From Saprospiraceae bacterium (lineage in GTDB: Bacteria; Bacteroidota; Bacteroidia; Chitinophagales; Saprospiraceae), in NCBI GenBank assembly GCA_028284395.1, contig JANQRV010000267.1, positions 1-45,506 on the forward strand: a DNA stretch of 45,506 bases, written 5' to 3'. Below are positions 18,333 to 26,633 of the stretch, one piece after another; position 1 is the stretch's first letter, and the number at the start of each line of letters is the position of its first letter. Under the pieces are notes generated by a model. That model was not told the DNA's origin, searched no databases, and saw nothing but the letters and a program-made list of their open reading frames with translations. Position numbers and translations under genes: made by a program.

Positions 18333-19139
18333 TTAATGTGCATTTAAGTTCCAGTCGTATGCCAGATATGAAATATTTGGCTTGGGATTAATCTCTACCG
18401 TGGTATACGATTGGATAAATTTTACAACACTTCCACCGTTTTTGGTAAAGTCTGTTTCAAACCATTCGAAAATCTTAGAAAGTTCAAGTTCGTGTTCGGA
18501 TACCTTGTTTTTGAGTGGGTTGTTGACAAATAACCAGGCCTGTTCATTCAATTGTTCGTCCAATCGTTCAGCAGAAAAAGCTTCTGGTCGCAATTTCGGG
18601 CAAGACATGGATGCGCAATTGACGGCAAAATGGATTCGAGGTTCTTGAAATTGCCTTCTCAAGATCTCATGTTCAATGGTATTGAGATCAAAGTCGATCC
18701 CTCCTATTTTGAAAAATTGAAGGTCTCAGGGGGAATTGAGCATCGGTACACTCCCAGCAATATCCTTGATACTGGCGATTGGGAAGTGATCGATGATCAA
18801 TTGAATGGTGAATGCGTTATAAGCATTGATCCAGTAGGCCAGTTGCTCCTCTTCGGTCCAATTCTTTCCCGGTGGGTTTTCGCTCAGAATCGTGAGATAA
18901 GAAGCAAGTGCATCCTTTTCTCTGATGAATTGGTTGTAATCAACCAAACCATCGGATGATACAGTAGCTGATAACAATATACTCCAAGGATGATGGTCAA
19001 TCGTTGGTCGCTCCAATTGATCAAAAGTGGTCGTGTTAGGGCTTAGGCCCCGTAGTTTCTTGATCTTCTGTAGCAAGGAAAACCCCATCTCATTTACATT
19101 CTTTTCTGATAGGATGGTGAAAAGTAATAAGGTACCCAA
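18333..19139 (-). pseudogene. DUF547 gene interrupted by an in-frame TGA
   Basis: One frame codes a DUF547 protein from end to end apart from a TGA at 18726-18728. Before it, residues include LAYWINAYNAFTIQLIIDH and end PMLNSP. After it the frame continues DLQFFKIGGIDFDLNTIEH, then RRQFQEPRIHFAVNCASMSC and a normal end YLAYDWNLNAH. In this family the interrupted position is usually tryptophan (sPWD), so TGG to TGA explains it. The start is also doubtful: the coordinate used is a TTG. The frame stays open to about 19220 through a hydrophobic segment (WRLIILLLSVLGTLLLFTIL) but has no ATG or GTG. DUF547 function is unknown. Sequencing error is the main alternative. Confidence 0.85.
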
Positions 19140-19281
19140 GACAGAGAGTAAAAGAATGATTAGGCGCCAGTAAATGGAAAAAACCGAATCGGAATAACAT
19201 CCACCCTTTTCAGACAGCCCCTAGCCTGACGACTCTGCCTTGATGAGATCATTTACAGAATTAGTGCAATTTGCTTACAAA

Positions 19282-21270
19282 CTATTTGGAGATTACGTTC
19301 TGAAATTTGGTTAACATGGGGCTGCTTAATCCACGCGCCTTGAGTTCGGTTAGTTCTTCTATCAAGCGATCGGAAAACTTTTGACCATTTTCCAATTGTC
19401 GATTTTTGAAGATGAACCAAAGTCGGCGAGATTTTTCAAACTGGTTTTGGCCTAGATAAGCAATAATTAAGAATGCCCGGATCGCATGATTATCTGGAGC
19501 CTCTCCCAACTTTGTTAAGGCCATTTGTTCAACCTTTTGAAAATCCTTTTTTAGCAAGAACTCCCTGAGTTCTTGCTCTAATGAGCTATTGGTTTCCGGA
19601 ACTTCACCTGCAATGGTCTTTTCTTCATCAGCAATCGATTCTTCATTGTTTTGTTCCAATGCTCTTTTTTTATCAATGGCTATTGAGGTTTTAGGGCGAA
19701 TTTCTTCAGCTACTTCTATCGGTGGGGGTGGGAGAGAAGCCTTCGGTTCGGACTCAGCAATAGGAGATGGCGGGGTCGCCGACTTTTCAACAGGCGCTGC
19801 AATCACGGGCTTTGTCTCTTTAATTACTGGACGTTCTACTGCGACCAAAGGACGTTCTATTGTGCTTTTCTTCGGTTGGGATAAATGGAAGGACGATATC
19901 TGTTGTTCATTGAAAGCTACGAATGCTCCCCGGGTATTATCGGGACGATCTCCTGCTGCAGAGAGGGTTGGCCGGTCGTCATATTCCGCACCCATGTTCC
20001 GATTGTAAAGCAATTGAGTAACTCCTTCTCTTCGATTTCTAAATGCAATCCTTAGACTGGGTAGTTTTTCTTTTAAGCGCTTTTGTTCTTTAACGGGAAT
20101 ATCCGTCAGTAAAATACTTAACACCTTCAGTTGATTCAGGTTTCCTAAGGAGTCTATGGAGCGGATATCGGTCTGCGAAAAGTTCAACTTCTCCAAATTG
20201 GTAAGATTCTTTAGGGGCGTTAGGTCTTGGAGCGAGGCATTTGATCTTAAGTCAATTTCCCTAAGTTCAAATGATTGGCTAAGGGGTGCTAAAGAACGAA
20301 CATCGTTGTTGGCCAAATCTAGCAGTTTTAGATTTCGAAGGTCGTTCAAAGGGGCTAAGTTTCGGACCTCATTGTTGGGCAAAATCAACTCCTCTAATTC
20401 AGGTAACCTGGCCAGTAGCTCTAGATTTCGGATGCCACAGTTGCGGCATTCAAAACGTTTGATGGTACGCAAACCTTCCAGAAATTGTTGGGAGGGATTA
20501 ACTAGATCCTGCCCACTGAAAATTCTCAAATTCATATTTTTATTTACAGCGTCTCCTAATTTCCTCTTCCAAGGCTCGCTAAGACCTAGCCACCATTCCT
20601 CAGTCGATAACAATAAATTGCAGGGAATCTTCCGCTCTTCTAGCTTCTTTATGATGGTCGAAGCTTTCAGGCAATTGGCATTGATTTCGTTCCCTTCCAA
20701 AAGAATTCCAGCCAATAGGTTTTTCTCGTCAAAGACAGGACCGCCAGAACATCCCGGTACGATAGCTTCTGGTGTGGTTTCAAAAAAATCGCGTTTTTGA
20801 CCGGTAGTTGGCATTTGCAGGATGGTATTCCTGCGATTGACCTGCCAGAATTTTTGATACGGATGACCGATGCTAAAAATATTTTCTGCAATCGAAAAGC
20901 TCTCATCCATTTTCAGGTGTAAGGAGGAGAGCATTTTTGGATCGACGTCTCCTTCAACATAGATCACTGCAAGATCTAAGTCCTCATTTCTATATACTGG
21001 GTGCGCAAAGGCATGATCCATGGTAGGCCAAACGCTTACTTTAACCTCTGCTTTCTGGTCCACCACATGCAGTGCTGTGACTATGAAAAGGTGGAAATCA
21101 TCATATCCTACAATTAGGCCGGCTCCGGCTCCCTCTATATCAAAGGAATCCACCGTTTCGATAACGGGGACGTATTTGTTGATGTCTTTTACCTGGCTCC
21201 ATAAGAAGTTGGGCATCAAAAAGAAAAGTAAGAAGGGCAATCGATTGAATGGAACTACAGCGTTTTTCAT
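19282..21270 (-). CDS. Secreted trypsin-like protease with leucine-rich repeats and TPR-like tail
   Basis: A 662-residue protein. The signal peptide covers about 1-26 (LPFLLFFLMPNFLWSQ). A chymotrypsin-fold protease domain (about 45-215) has triad candidates His68 (VTALHVVD), Asp99 (DLDLAVI) and Ser175 in PGCSGGPVF, where Cys replaces the common Asp of GDSGGP. A Trp-rich link (WWLGLSEPWKRKL, 226-238) leads into about six 22-residue LRRs (266-410). A Pro/Glu-rich, probably disordered stretch spans about 415-555, and a helical TPR-like end 560-662. It is the last gene of a tight operon, starting 5 bases after the stop of the barrel protein. LRRs probably choose the target. The substrate is unknown. 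Confidence 0.8.
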   Translation of the reverse strand: MKNAVVPFNRLPFLLFFLMPNFLWSQVKDINKYVPVIETVDSFDIEGAGAGLIVGYDDFHLFIVTALHVVDQKAEVKVSVWPTMDHAFAHPVYRNEDLDLAVIYVEGDVDPKMLSSLHLKMDESFSIAENIFSIGHPYQKFWQVNRRNTILQMPTTGQKRDFFETTPEAIVPGCSGGPVFDEKNLLAGILLEGNEINANCLKASTIIKKLEERKIPCNLLLSTEEWWLGLSEPWKRKLGDAVNKNMNLRIFSGQDLVNPSQQFLEGLRTIKRFECRNCGIRNLELLARLPELEELILPNNEVRNLAPLNDLRNLKLLDLANNDVRSLAPLSQSFELREIDLRSNASLQDLTPLKNLTNLEKLNFSQTDIRSIDSLGNLNQLKVLSILLTDIPVKEQKRLKEKLPSLRIAFRNRREGVTQLLYNRNMGAEYDDRPTLSAAGDRPDNTRGAFVAFNEQQISSFHLSQPKKSTIERPLVAVERPVIKETKPVIAAPVEKSATPPSPIAESEPKASLPPPPIEVAEEIRPKTSIAIDKKRALEQNNEESIADEEKTIAGEVPETNSSLEQELREFLLKKDFQKVEQMALTKLGEAPDNHAIRAFLIIAYLGQNQFEKSRRLWFIFKNRQLENGQKFSDRLIEELTELKARGLSSPMLTKFQNVISK

Positions 21271-21275
21271 TGGGA

Positions 21276-22133
21276 TTATATTTCGATAAACATTGAGATA
21301 ACAAGTCGTCTTGGATAGGAGAATGGTATGCTATAACGCACCTGTTCGGAAAGACCTTGAAAGCTTGCCGTACCAGAAACTGCTTGTGTCTCATTGACGG
21401 GTAGTCCATAGGCTGAAAAACGGATCTCTCCTTTTGGGCCTCCCCCTAACCGAAGCAATAGTCCAAGATGTAATGCAAAGGTACTTGCTTGGTCCCACTT
21501 CGGACGCACCTCAAAATCCTCCGAGGAAAAGAAATAGTTGGCGTTATTGGCAGTTTCGTAACCGTCAATAAGCAAGCGCCCTTTAATGTTGGCGGCGCCA
21601 AACAGTCTTCCTACAGAAGCACCGATACTTAGGGCAAGTTCCCTTGTGAAATAGTAGTGGTAATGAACGGAGAGTTTAGACTGCCGGCCTTTGAAGTCGC
21701 TAATCACCATTGCCGGGTCGAGCAAAGTGAGATCCGACAACTCGGCATTATCCATAAATTGAAAACCTTCTGCAAAGAGTGCTCTGAATTTCATGCGTAG
21801 ATCCATTTGCTCTATAGTTAGTTCGATCCGAATTCTGCCTTTCAGTGAAATCGGTCGACTTATGTACGGCCCTACCTCAAAGCCAATGGGTAAACTATTC
21901 AATACCCCATTCAGAGATTCGATGTTTCTAGCTAGCTGAGTGATGGTAACTTCTCCGTTTTCTCCAACACTGTTTTTCGACGCATTGTACGGTTCGTAAT
22001 TTCCTTTGATGGGAGCCAGGTTAATGGGGAAATTGAGGCCAGCTTTAAAACCAAAAGAAATTTGAGCATTGGTCATGCTGGTGGGAAGATAACAGAGGAT
22101 TAGAGTGATCAATGAAACAAATGTTTTTCTCAT
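21276..22133 (-). CDS. Outer-membrane beta-barrel-like protein
   Basis: A 285-residue protein with signal peptide 1-23 (TFVSLITLILCYLPTSMTNAQ). It begins with ISFGFKAGLNFPINL, typical of small outer-membrane barrels of Bacteroidota, and ends on alternating strands (RRLVISMFIEI). Middle strands include LSVHYHYYFTRELALSIGASVGRLF and ALHLGLLLRLGGG. No enzymatic motif is visible. It lies 12 bases after the EAD11-like membrane protein and 5 bases before the protease, so the three are surely one transcript. It may be the outer-membrane part of an envelope device, which is inference from context. Confidence 0.75.
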   Translation of the reverse strand: MRKTFVSLITLILCYLPTSMTNAQISFGFKAGLNFPINLAPIKGNYEPYNASKNSVGENGEVTITQLARNIESLNGVLNSLPIGFEVGPYISRPISLKGRIRIELTIEQMDLRMKFRALFAEGFQFMDNAELSDLTLLDPAMVISDFKGRQSKLSVHYHYYFTRELALSIGASVGRLFGAANIKGRLLIDGYETANNANYFFSSEDFEVRPKWDQASTFALHLGLLLRLGGGPKGEIRFSAYGLPVNETQAVSGTASFQGLSEQVRYSIPFSYPRRLVISMFIEI

Positions 22134-22145
22134 TTCTGATTTTAG

Positions 22146-23498
22146 TTAGGGGTTTGTAATAACGGGACTTGTTAATTTATTGGGGTGGATCATTCCAACT
22201 AATAAGGGGGAAAAGAAAACGGGGGTTAGAATTAGAATAGCGACTAATAGGATGCTTAAGAGTACAAGGAGAACGGCGCGATTATGCCACCACCACCGCG
22301 CGATGGTGGGGTTGCGGAGCCTTCTTTCGCCACCTTCGAAAGTGAAGACTTCGTCTACGGTCCCGGTTGCTTCCAAAAAAATACCACCACTATCTAATCG
22401 AATGTTCTGAATCAATAATCGGTTACCAATTTTCAGGTCAACTCGATTACCTTCACTGAGACTTATAGAATTCAGTGGTTCATGGTCCGTTTCGCGGAAG
22501 ATCAAGTTTCCACTTAACAAGCTGGATTTGATCTGATCTGCTTCGGGTTGATAGAATTCGATATGATCGATATTGAATTCCTTTTCTTCGATGGCATCCG
22601 TCAGTGAAAATTCAAAAAAGAGGTCTTGTCCAGGGCCACCAAATCGAATTTCTTTTGCTGTGCCGGGGGCAGCGATGGCACTAAGCTCGACCGGGTCGTA
22701 GTATTCCTCCGCCATACCGGGGTGGTTGAGTATTACATAGGAAGTTGAAAGCGTTGCTTCACCTGAATAATTGAGAACGCCATTTAATTCCTGAGTTTGC
22801 TGCATTTGTGCCCGGAACCGGGTTGCGTTATTGGGAACCTGCGAGATGACAATTAAGGTCGAGTCGCGAAATTCCAAGTCTTCAAGATTGACCAAATTCA
22901 TATTCACGCTGACCCCGGTTATTCCCGGGATCGGTTCTATTGTTAAAAGTCCGGTTCCTCCTGACTGTTCAATTGAGTCTTGTCCTGGAAGGAGTCGGAG
23001 TTCCAGTGAGTCGACTGGCACTTCAACCAAATCAAAGTTGGACAAGGTGAAATCTGAGACTTTATAACCGGAAAATAGATCGGCTCCGCGTGCGGCCATG
23101 AATCCTACTCTGGTTGCTCGAAAATCTTGGAGTTCTATTTGTAAACCTTTTTTTGGAGTTCGAACGCTCCAAATGACAAATCCTCCGATGAGTAAGTAGA
23201 TAAAAGCGGAGATCAACCGACGCGTCAGACGGTGACCAGGGGCTTCTTTCAACCTACGGGAATGAAGGAGGTTCATTAAATCCAGTTTGATCTGGTTCAA
23301 TGCTATTTGGTGTTCCTGGTGACTGAGCGCCCCGGCAATCACTTTCTTTTCTAATGCGTGATATCTGCTAAGCAATAATCTCGCACTGTTTTTCAGTTCC
23401 GATGATGTCTGATGTTCCCCACTCAGCAATGATTCCAATGCTTCTTGAACATTATCCTCCGCAACCAGGTCGGCAATAACTTGAAAATTTGATTCCAT
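22146..23498 (-). CDS. Membrane protein with cytosolic EAD11-like domain and large extracytoplasmic domain
   Basis: A 450-residue protein. Residues 1-85 fit effector-associated domain 11: helices with VIADLVAEDNVQEALESLL, LLLSRYHALEKKVIAGALS and IALNQIKLDLMNLL, i.e. the RY..LE....G.ls.....LN.I...L pattern. A membrane helix at about 92-110 follows, then about 295 residues of beta-rich sequence without known motifs, then a second helix (about 408-435) and a short tail. The termini would be inside and the middle outside. EAD domains are small death-like adaptors that link sensors and effectors in bacterial conflict systems, and usually pair with a matching EAD on an effector elsewhere. No second EAD is visible here. 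The EAD call is by eye and needs a profile search. Confidence 0.7.
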   Translation of the reverse strand: MESNFQVIADLVAEDNVQEALESLLSGEHQTSSELKNSARLLLSRYHALEKKVIAGALSHQEHQIALNQIKLDLMNLLHSRRLKEAPGHRLTRRLISAFIYLLIGGFVIWSVRTPKKGLQIELQDFRATRVGFMAARGADLFSGYKVSDFTLSNFDLVEVPVDSLELRLLPGQDSIEQSGGTGLLTIEPIPGITGVSVNMNLVNLEDLEFRDSTLIVISQVPNNATRFRAQMQQTQELNGVLNYSGEATLSTSYVILNHPGMAEEYYDPVELSAIAAPGTAKEIRFGGPGQDLFFEFSLTDAIEEKEFNIDHIEFYQPEADQIKSSLLSGNLIFRETDHEPLNSISLSEGNRVDLKIGNRLLIQNIRLDSGGIFLEATGTVDEVFTFEGGERRLRNPTIARWWWHNRAVLLVLLSILLVAILILTPVFFSPLLVGMIHPNKLTSPVITNP

Positions 23499-23540
23499 TA
23501 TTTTGTACTACAATAGAAATAAGAACTCCAAGTGGTTTTC

Positions 23541-24287
23541 TTACTTCCAGTGATAAAATTCAAAACTATAACTGTGTTGGTCGACATCGCCAGATTCTTT
23601 GAGGTCGATTGACATAGTATACCATCCAGGTACCGGCAGATCACTACTCCTTATCACTACGGGAAAACAAGTACCTCCCGATCGGCCTAATATCCGGCCA
23701 CTTTTTAGGGGGGTATTGCTGCTGTTTCTCTTGCCGGGATATATGTTATAGGTGCCATTTTCAGCATTAATGCCGAGTCTGATCTGTGCGATGTATCTCT
23801 TGGGAGAGGGGGCATTCGCGTTGTGGTATATCCAGGCCGGAAGAAATTGGCGGTTCTTGCGCGGACCAATTTGTACCAATAAGCCAAGGCTTCTGGAGGA
23901 GAGTTTTAAGCGGGATAACCATCGATCCACCTGCCAACCATCCACTTCCTGCCAATCCTGTTCGGTAGATTGAGGCTTGCTCTCCAACCAGTAGTATCTT
24001 TTGACTGATAATTCCTGTACTCTGATTTGAAATTCGCTGGAGGCGGGGCTATAAAAACGAACCTTTAAATTTTGTCTCTTGCCGAACTCGAAAGGTTCCC
24101 AGTAGGCGGTAAGTGAGACCAGTTCCATCGCAGAAGTACTTACCTCACGGGTATAGGTACCTTCGTGGAATTTGCCATGATCGTGCTGTTTTAGCCACTC
24201 ATCACTGCGCTGGGCCTGAGCGGAGACTAAGCAACTAAGGAGAATAAAAGTAAATGAAAATTTTTTCACAGTAGTTTTGGCCTTCAT
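23541..24287 (-). CDS. Secreted protein of unknown family, first gene of the EAD11-protease operon
   Basis: A protein of 248 residues from the chosen start, or 262 from an ATG at 24329. The inner ATG is preferred because it gives a compact signal peptide (MKAKTTVKKFSFTFILLSC then LVSAQAQ). The mature part is beta-rich with many Trp/Tyr residues (LTAYWEPFEFGKRQNLKVRF, RYYWLESKPQ, DGWQVDRWLSRLKLS), a GRSGGTCFPVVI segment, and an end YSFEFYHWK. I recognise no family, catalytic motif or sorting domain. It lies 42 bases before the EAD11-like gene on the same strand, so it is probably the first gene of the four-gene operon and may supply an extracytoplasmic ligand-binding part. Confidence 0.7.
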   Translation of the reverse strand: MKAKTTVKKFSFTFILLSCLVSAQAQRSDEWLKQHDHGKFHEGTYTREVSTSAMELVSLTAYWEPFEFGKRQNLKVRFYSPASSEFQIRVQELSVKRYYWLESKPQSTEQDWQEVDGWQVDRWLSRLKLSSRSLGLLVQIGPRKNRQFLPAWIYHNANAPSPKRYIAQIRLGINAENGTYNIYPGKRNSSNTPLKSGRILGRSGGTCFPVVIRSSDLPVPGWYTMSIDLKESGDVDQHSYSFEFYHWK

Positions 24288-24555
24288 AGCGAGTAAAAAT
24301 GGTTCGTTGGATTTAGTCGCAATAATCATTCAACCAGTGAATACGATTGTTGAAACCAATCAAGTGATTTAGTCGGCGAATAGATTGATAAAAAAGGATT
24401 TCTTTGGATTTTGACTGTGGTAAGAGACGCCTTTGTTAGAAGGAATTAAGGTAAGAAAAATAAAGTTGATTTTCAACTCACTAACGTTAATTTTATGGAT
24501 GTAAAGACCAAACGACTTTAAGATCAGCTACTGCCTAAACTTTTTTGAAAATATC

Positions 24556-24563
24556 TATCTTTG
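24556..24563 (+). promoter_or_regulatory. Candidate -7 box (TATCTTTG) for lspA
   Basis: TATCTTTG matches the TAnnTTTG consensus, though no TTG is found at standard spacing. Transcription would start near 24570. That rules against the upstream TTG codon at 24561 as the lspA start and supports the ATG at 24588. Confidence 0.4.
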
Positions 24564-24587
24564 ATCCGCCAGAAAAATGCTGAGCTT

Positions 24588-25097
24588 ATGAAATTGAAAT
24601 TGATCTATAGAGTATTGATCATTGTTGGTATCGCATTGTCAAGTATTAGCTGTGATCAGGTTACCAAGAGTTGGGCGACGGAAAATCTGAAAGGTCAACC
24701 AGCGAGATCCTATCTAAGTAATAGTTTTAGGCTAACTTATGTCAAAAATGAAGGTGCTTTTTTGAGTCTTGGGTCACAGTTGTCGGAGACTTTCCAATAC
24801 TGGGCATTGAAAATATTTCCCATTCTTTTATTAGGGGGATTACTGTTGCATATGGTCTTTTCTAAACAATTGAATACCTGGCAATTAATCGCATTTAGTT
24901 TTATTTTGGGGGGAGGGATAAGCAATGTATACGACCGAATCTTATTTGGGAGCGTGATTGACTTTATGAATATGGGTATCAGTAGCCTACGAACGGGGAT
25001 TTTCAATTTTGCCGATGTGTCTATCATGACCGGTTTGTTTATGATGCTGCCCACGATGTTTACCAAAACGAAAGAAGAGCATAAGCCAACGACATGA
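24588..25097 (+). CDS. lspA: Lipoprotein signal peptidase (signal peptidase II)
   Basis: A 169-residue inner-membrane aspartyl peptidase that removes signal peptides from prolipoproteins ahead of the lipid-modified Cys. Motifs in order: CDQVTKSWA near residue 22, YVKNEGAFLSL at 51-61, GGGISNVYDRILFGSVIDF at 108-126, and GIFNFADVSI at 137-146. The catalytic dyad reads Asp116 and Asp143. Several membrane helices lie between. The usual GxGN of motif three is ISN here, a mild variant. The ATG was chosen over an upstream TTG because that codon overlaps a -7 promoter box. The stop overlaps the next gene's start (ATGA), so both are translationally coupled. Confidence 0.88.
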   Translation: MKLKLIYRVLIIVGIALSSISCDQVTKSWATENLKGQPARSYLSNSFRLTYVKNEGAFLSLGSQLSETFQYWALKIFPILLLGGLLLHMVFSKQLNTWQLIAFSFILGGGISNVYDRILFGSVIDFMNMGISSLRTGIFNFADVSIMTGLFMMLPTMFTKTKEEHKPTT

Positions 25098-26587
25098 CGG
25101 AACAACTAACGCCAGGAATTATCCTGGGAATTATCATAGGGTACTTCCTTCTATTAATTCTCATTTCTCATTTTACTGGAAAGGATTCCGGCAATGACAA
25201 CTTCTTTTTAGCTGGCCGTAAATCTCCCTGGTTTCTGGTCGCTTTTGGTATGATTGGTGCGACTCTGTCTGGAGTTAGCTTCATTTCCATTCCAGGCGTC
25301 GTTGGTGCAAACGGCCTAAATCAGTCTTTCTCCTACATGCAGATGGTCTTTGGTTATTTACTGGGGTACTTGGTCATCGCCACAGTATTAATGCCACTTT
25401 ACTATCGAATGAATCTAACTTCCATATACGGATACCTGGATAAGCGATTCGGCTTCTTTGCCTATAAAACTGGTGCAGCCTACTTCTTCCTCTCACGGAT
25501 CATTGGCGCTTCGTTCCGACTGTATTTGGTCGCCATTGTGCTACAAGAGTTTGTATTAGGACCTTTTGGCATTCCTTTTTTAGGGACTGTAGTCACTACC
25601 ATCGTTTTGATCTGGATTTATACCTTTCGTGGGGGGATCAATACCATTGTCTGGACCGATACGCTGCAAACTTTTTTTATGCTTACGGCGGTCATCTTGA
25701 CTATTTTTTCCATTGGGCAGACTTTTGATGCAGGATTAGGAGAAATGATTGGAATGATTCGGGAGAGTGATTATTCGCAAATGTTCTTTTTTGAAGGTGG
25801 CTGGAATGACCCGAATAATTTCTTTAAGCAATTTATCAGTGGGGCATTGATAACAATAGTAATGACCGGGCTCGACCAGGATATGATGCAAAAAAATCTA
25901 AGCTGCCGCACACTGTGGGATGCGCAAAAGAACATGTACTCCTTCAGTTTTATTCTCATCTTTGCCAATTTGTTGTTTCTGGCACTTGGGGTATTGCTCT
26001 ATTTGTTTGCCATGAAAAATGGCATTGAATTGCCGGCAAAAACGGACCAACTGTACCCGACAATTGCACTTCGACATCTGTCACCGGCCGTCGGGATTGT
26101 CTTCATCTTAGGGCTCATTGCTGCCGCCTATTCCAGCGCAGACTCGGCACTTACTTCGCTTACAACTTCCTTCTGCGTCGATTTTCTGAATTTCGAGACG
26201 AGACCAGATTCTGAATCGGCCAAAAAGAACATTCGATTCAGAGTGCACATCATGGTCTCCGTTATTCTGGTCATCGTCATCTTCTTGTTCAGCCTGGTAA
26301 ATAATGATGCGGTTATTACACAATTGTTCCGGGTATCGGGGTATACCTACGGACCTTTGTTGGGCCTCTTTGCTTTTGGTATGTTTACTAAGCGAAAAGT
26401 AATTGATAAGTGGGTGATTCCTATCTGTATCATTGCTCCGATTTTGACCATTATTGTTGATCGTAATTCCGAAGCCTGGTTTGGAGGATTTGTCTTTGGT
26501 TATCTCAATATTGCCCTGAATGGTTTGTTAACTTTTATTGGGCTTTGGCTGATTTCTGATCGGCGAGATCAAACTGAAGAAATTTGA
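25094..26587 (+). CDS. Sodium:solute symporter (SSS family)
   Basis: A 497-residue inner-membrane transporter with about thirteen hydrophobic helices. Family hallmarks: an early FFLAGRKSPWFLVAFGMIGATLSGVSFISIPG, the YxxYGYLDKRFG-type loop, FRGGINTIVWTDTLQTFFM, GLDQDMMQKNLSCR, and a late LIAAAYSSADSALTSLTT motif that holds Na+-binding serines in relatives. It would take up a small solute with sodium, but the substrate cannot be predicted from sequence. The start overlaps the lspA stop by four bases and fabH follows after 46 bases. No matching catabolic genes are nearby. Confidence 0.9.
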   Translation: MTEQLTPGIILGIIIGYFLLLILISHFTGKDSGNDNFFLAGRKSPWFLVAFGMIGATLSGVSFISIPGVVGANGLNQSFSYMQMVFGYLLGYLVIATVLMPLYYRMNLTSIYGYLDKRFGFFAYKTGAAYFFLSRIIGASFRLYLVAIVLQEFVLGPFGIPFLGTVVTTIVLIWIYTFRGGINTIVWTDTLQTFFMLTAVILTIFSIGQTFDAGLGEMIGMIRESDYSQMFFFEGGWNDPNNFFKQFISGALITIVMTGLDQDMMQKNLSCRTLWDAQKNMYSFSFILIFANLLFLALGVLLYLFAMKNGIELPAKTDQLYPTIALRHLSPAVGIVFILGLIAAAYSSADSALTSLTTSFCVDFLNFETRPDSESAKKNIRFRVHIMVSVILVIVIFLFSLVNNDAVITQLFRVSGYTYGPLLGLFAFGMFTKRKVIDKWVIPICIIAPILTIIVDRNSEAWFGGFVFGYLNIALNGLLTFIGLWLISDRRDQTEEI

Positions 26588-26633
26588 TTACCTTTCCGCC
26601 AAATTGTGAAAATACCTCTACATTTCTATAATC

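Noticed and set aside
18726..18728. TGA as selenocysteine or reassigned Trp codon
   Set aside because: The site is a Trp position, not a Cys/Sec one, no SECIS-like element was recognised by eye, and neighbouring genes end in TGA, so code change is not supported.
20156..20800. Open frame of 214 codons antisense to the trypsin-LRR gene
   Set aside because: Very rich in Ser, Arg and Phe, as expected from the reverse of Leu/Asn-rich LRR codons, and with no motif.
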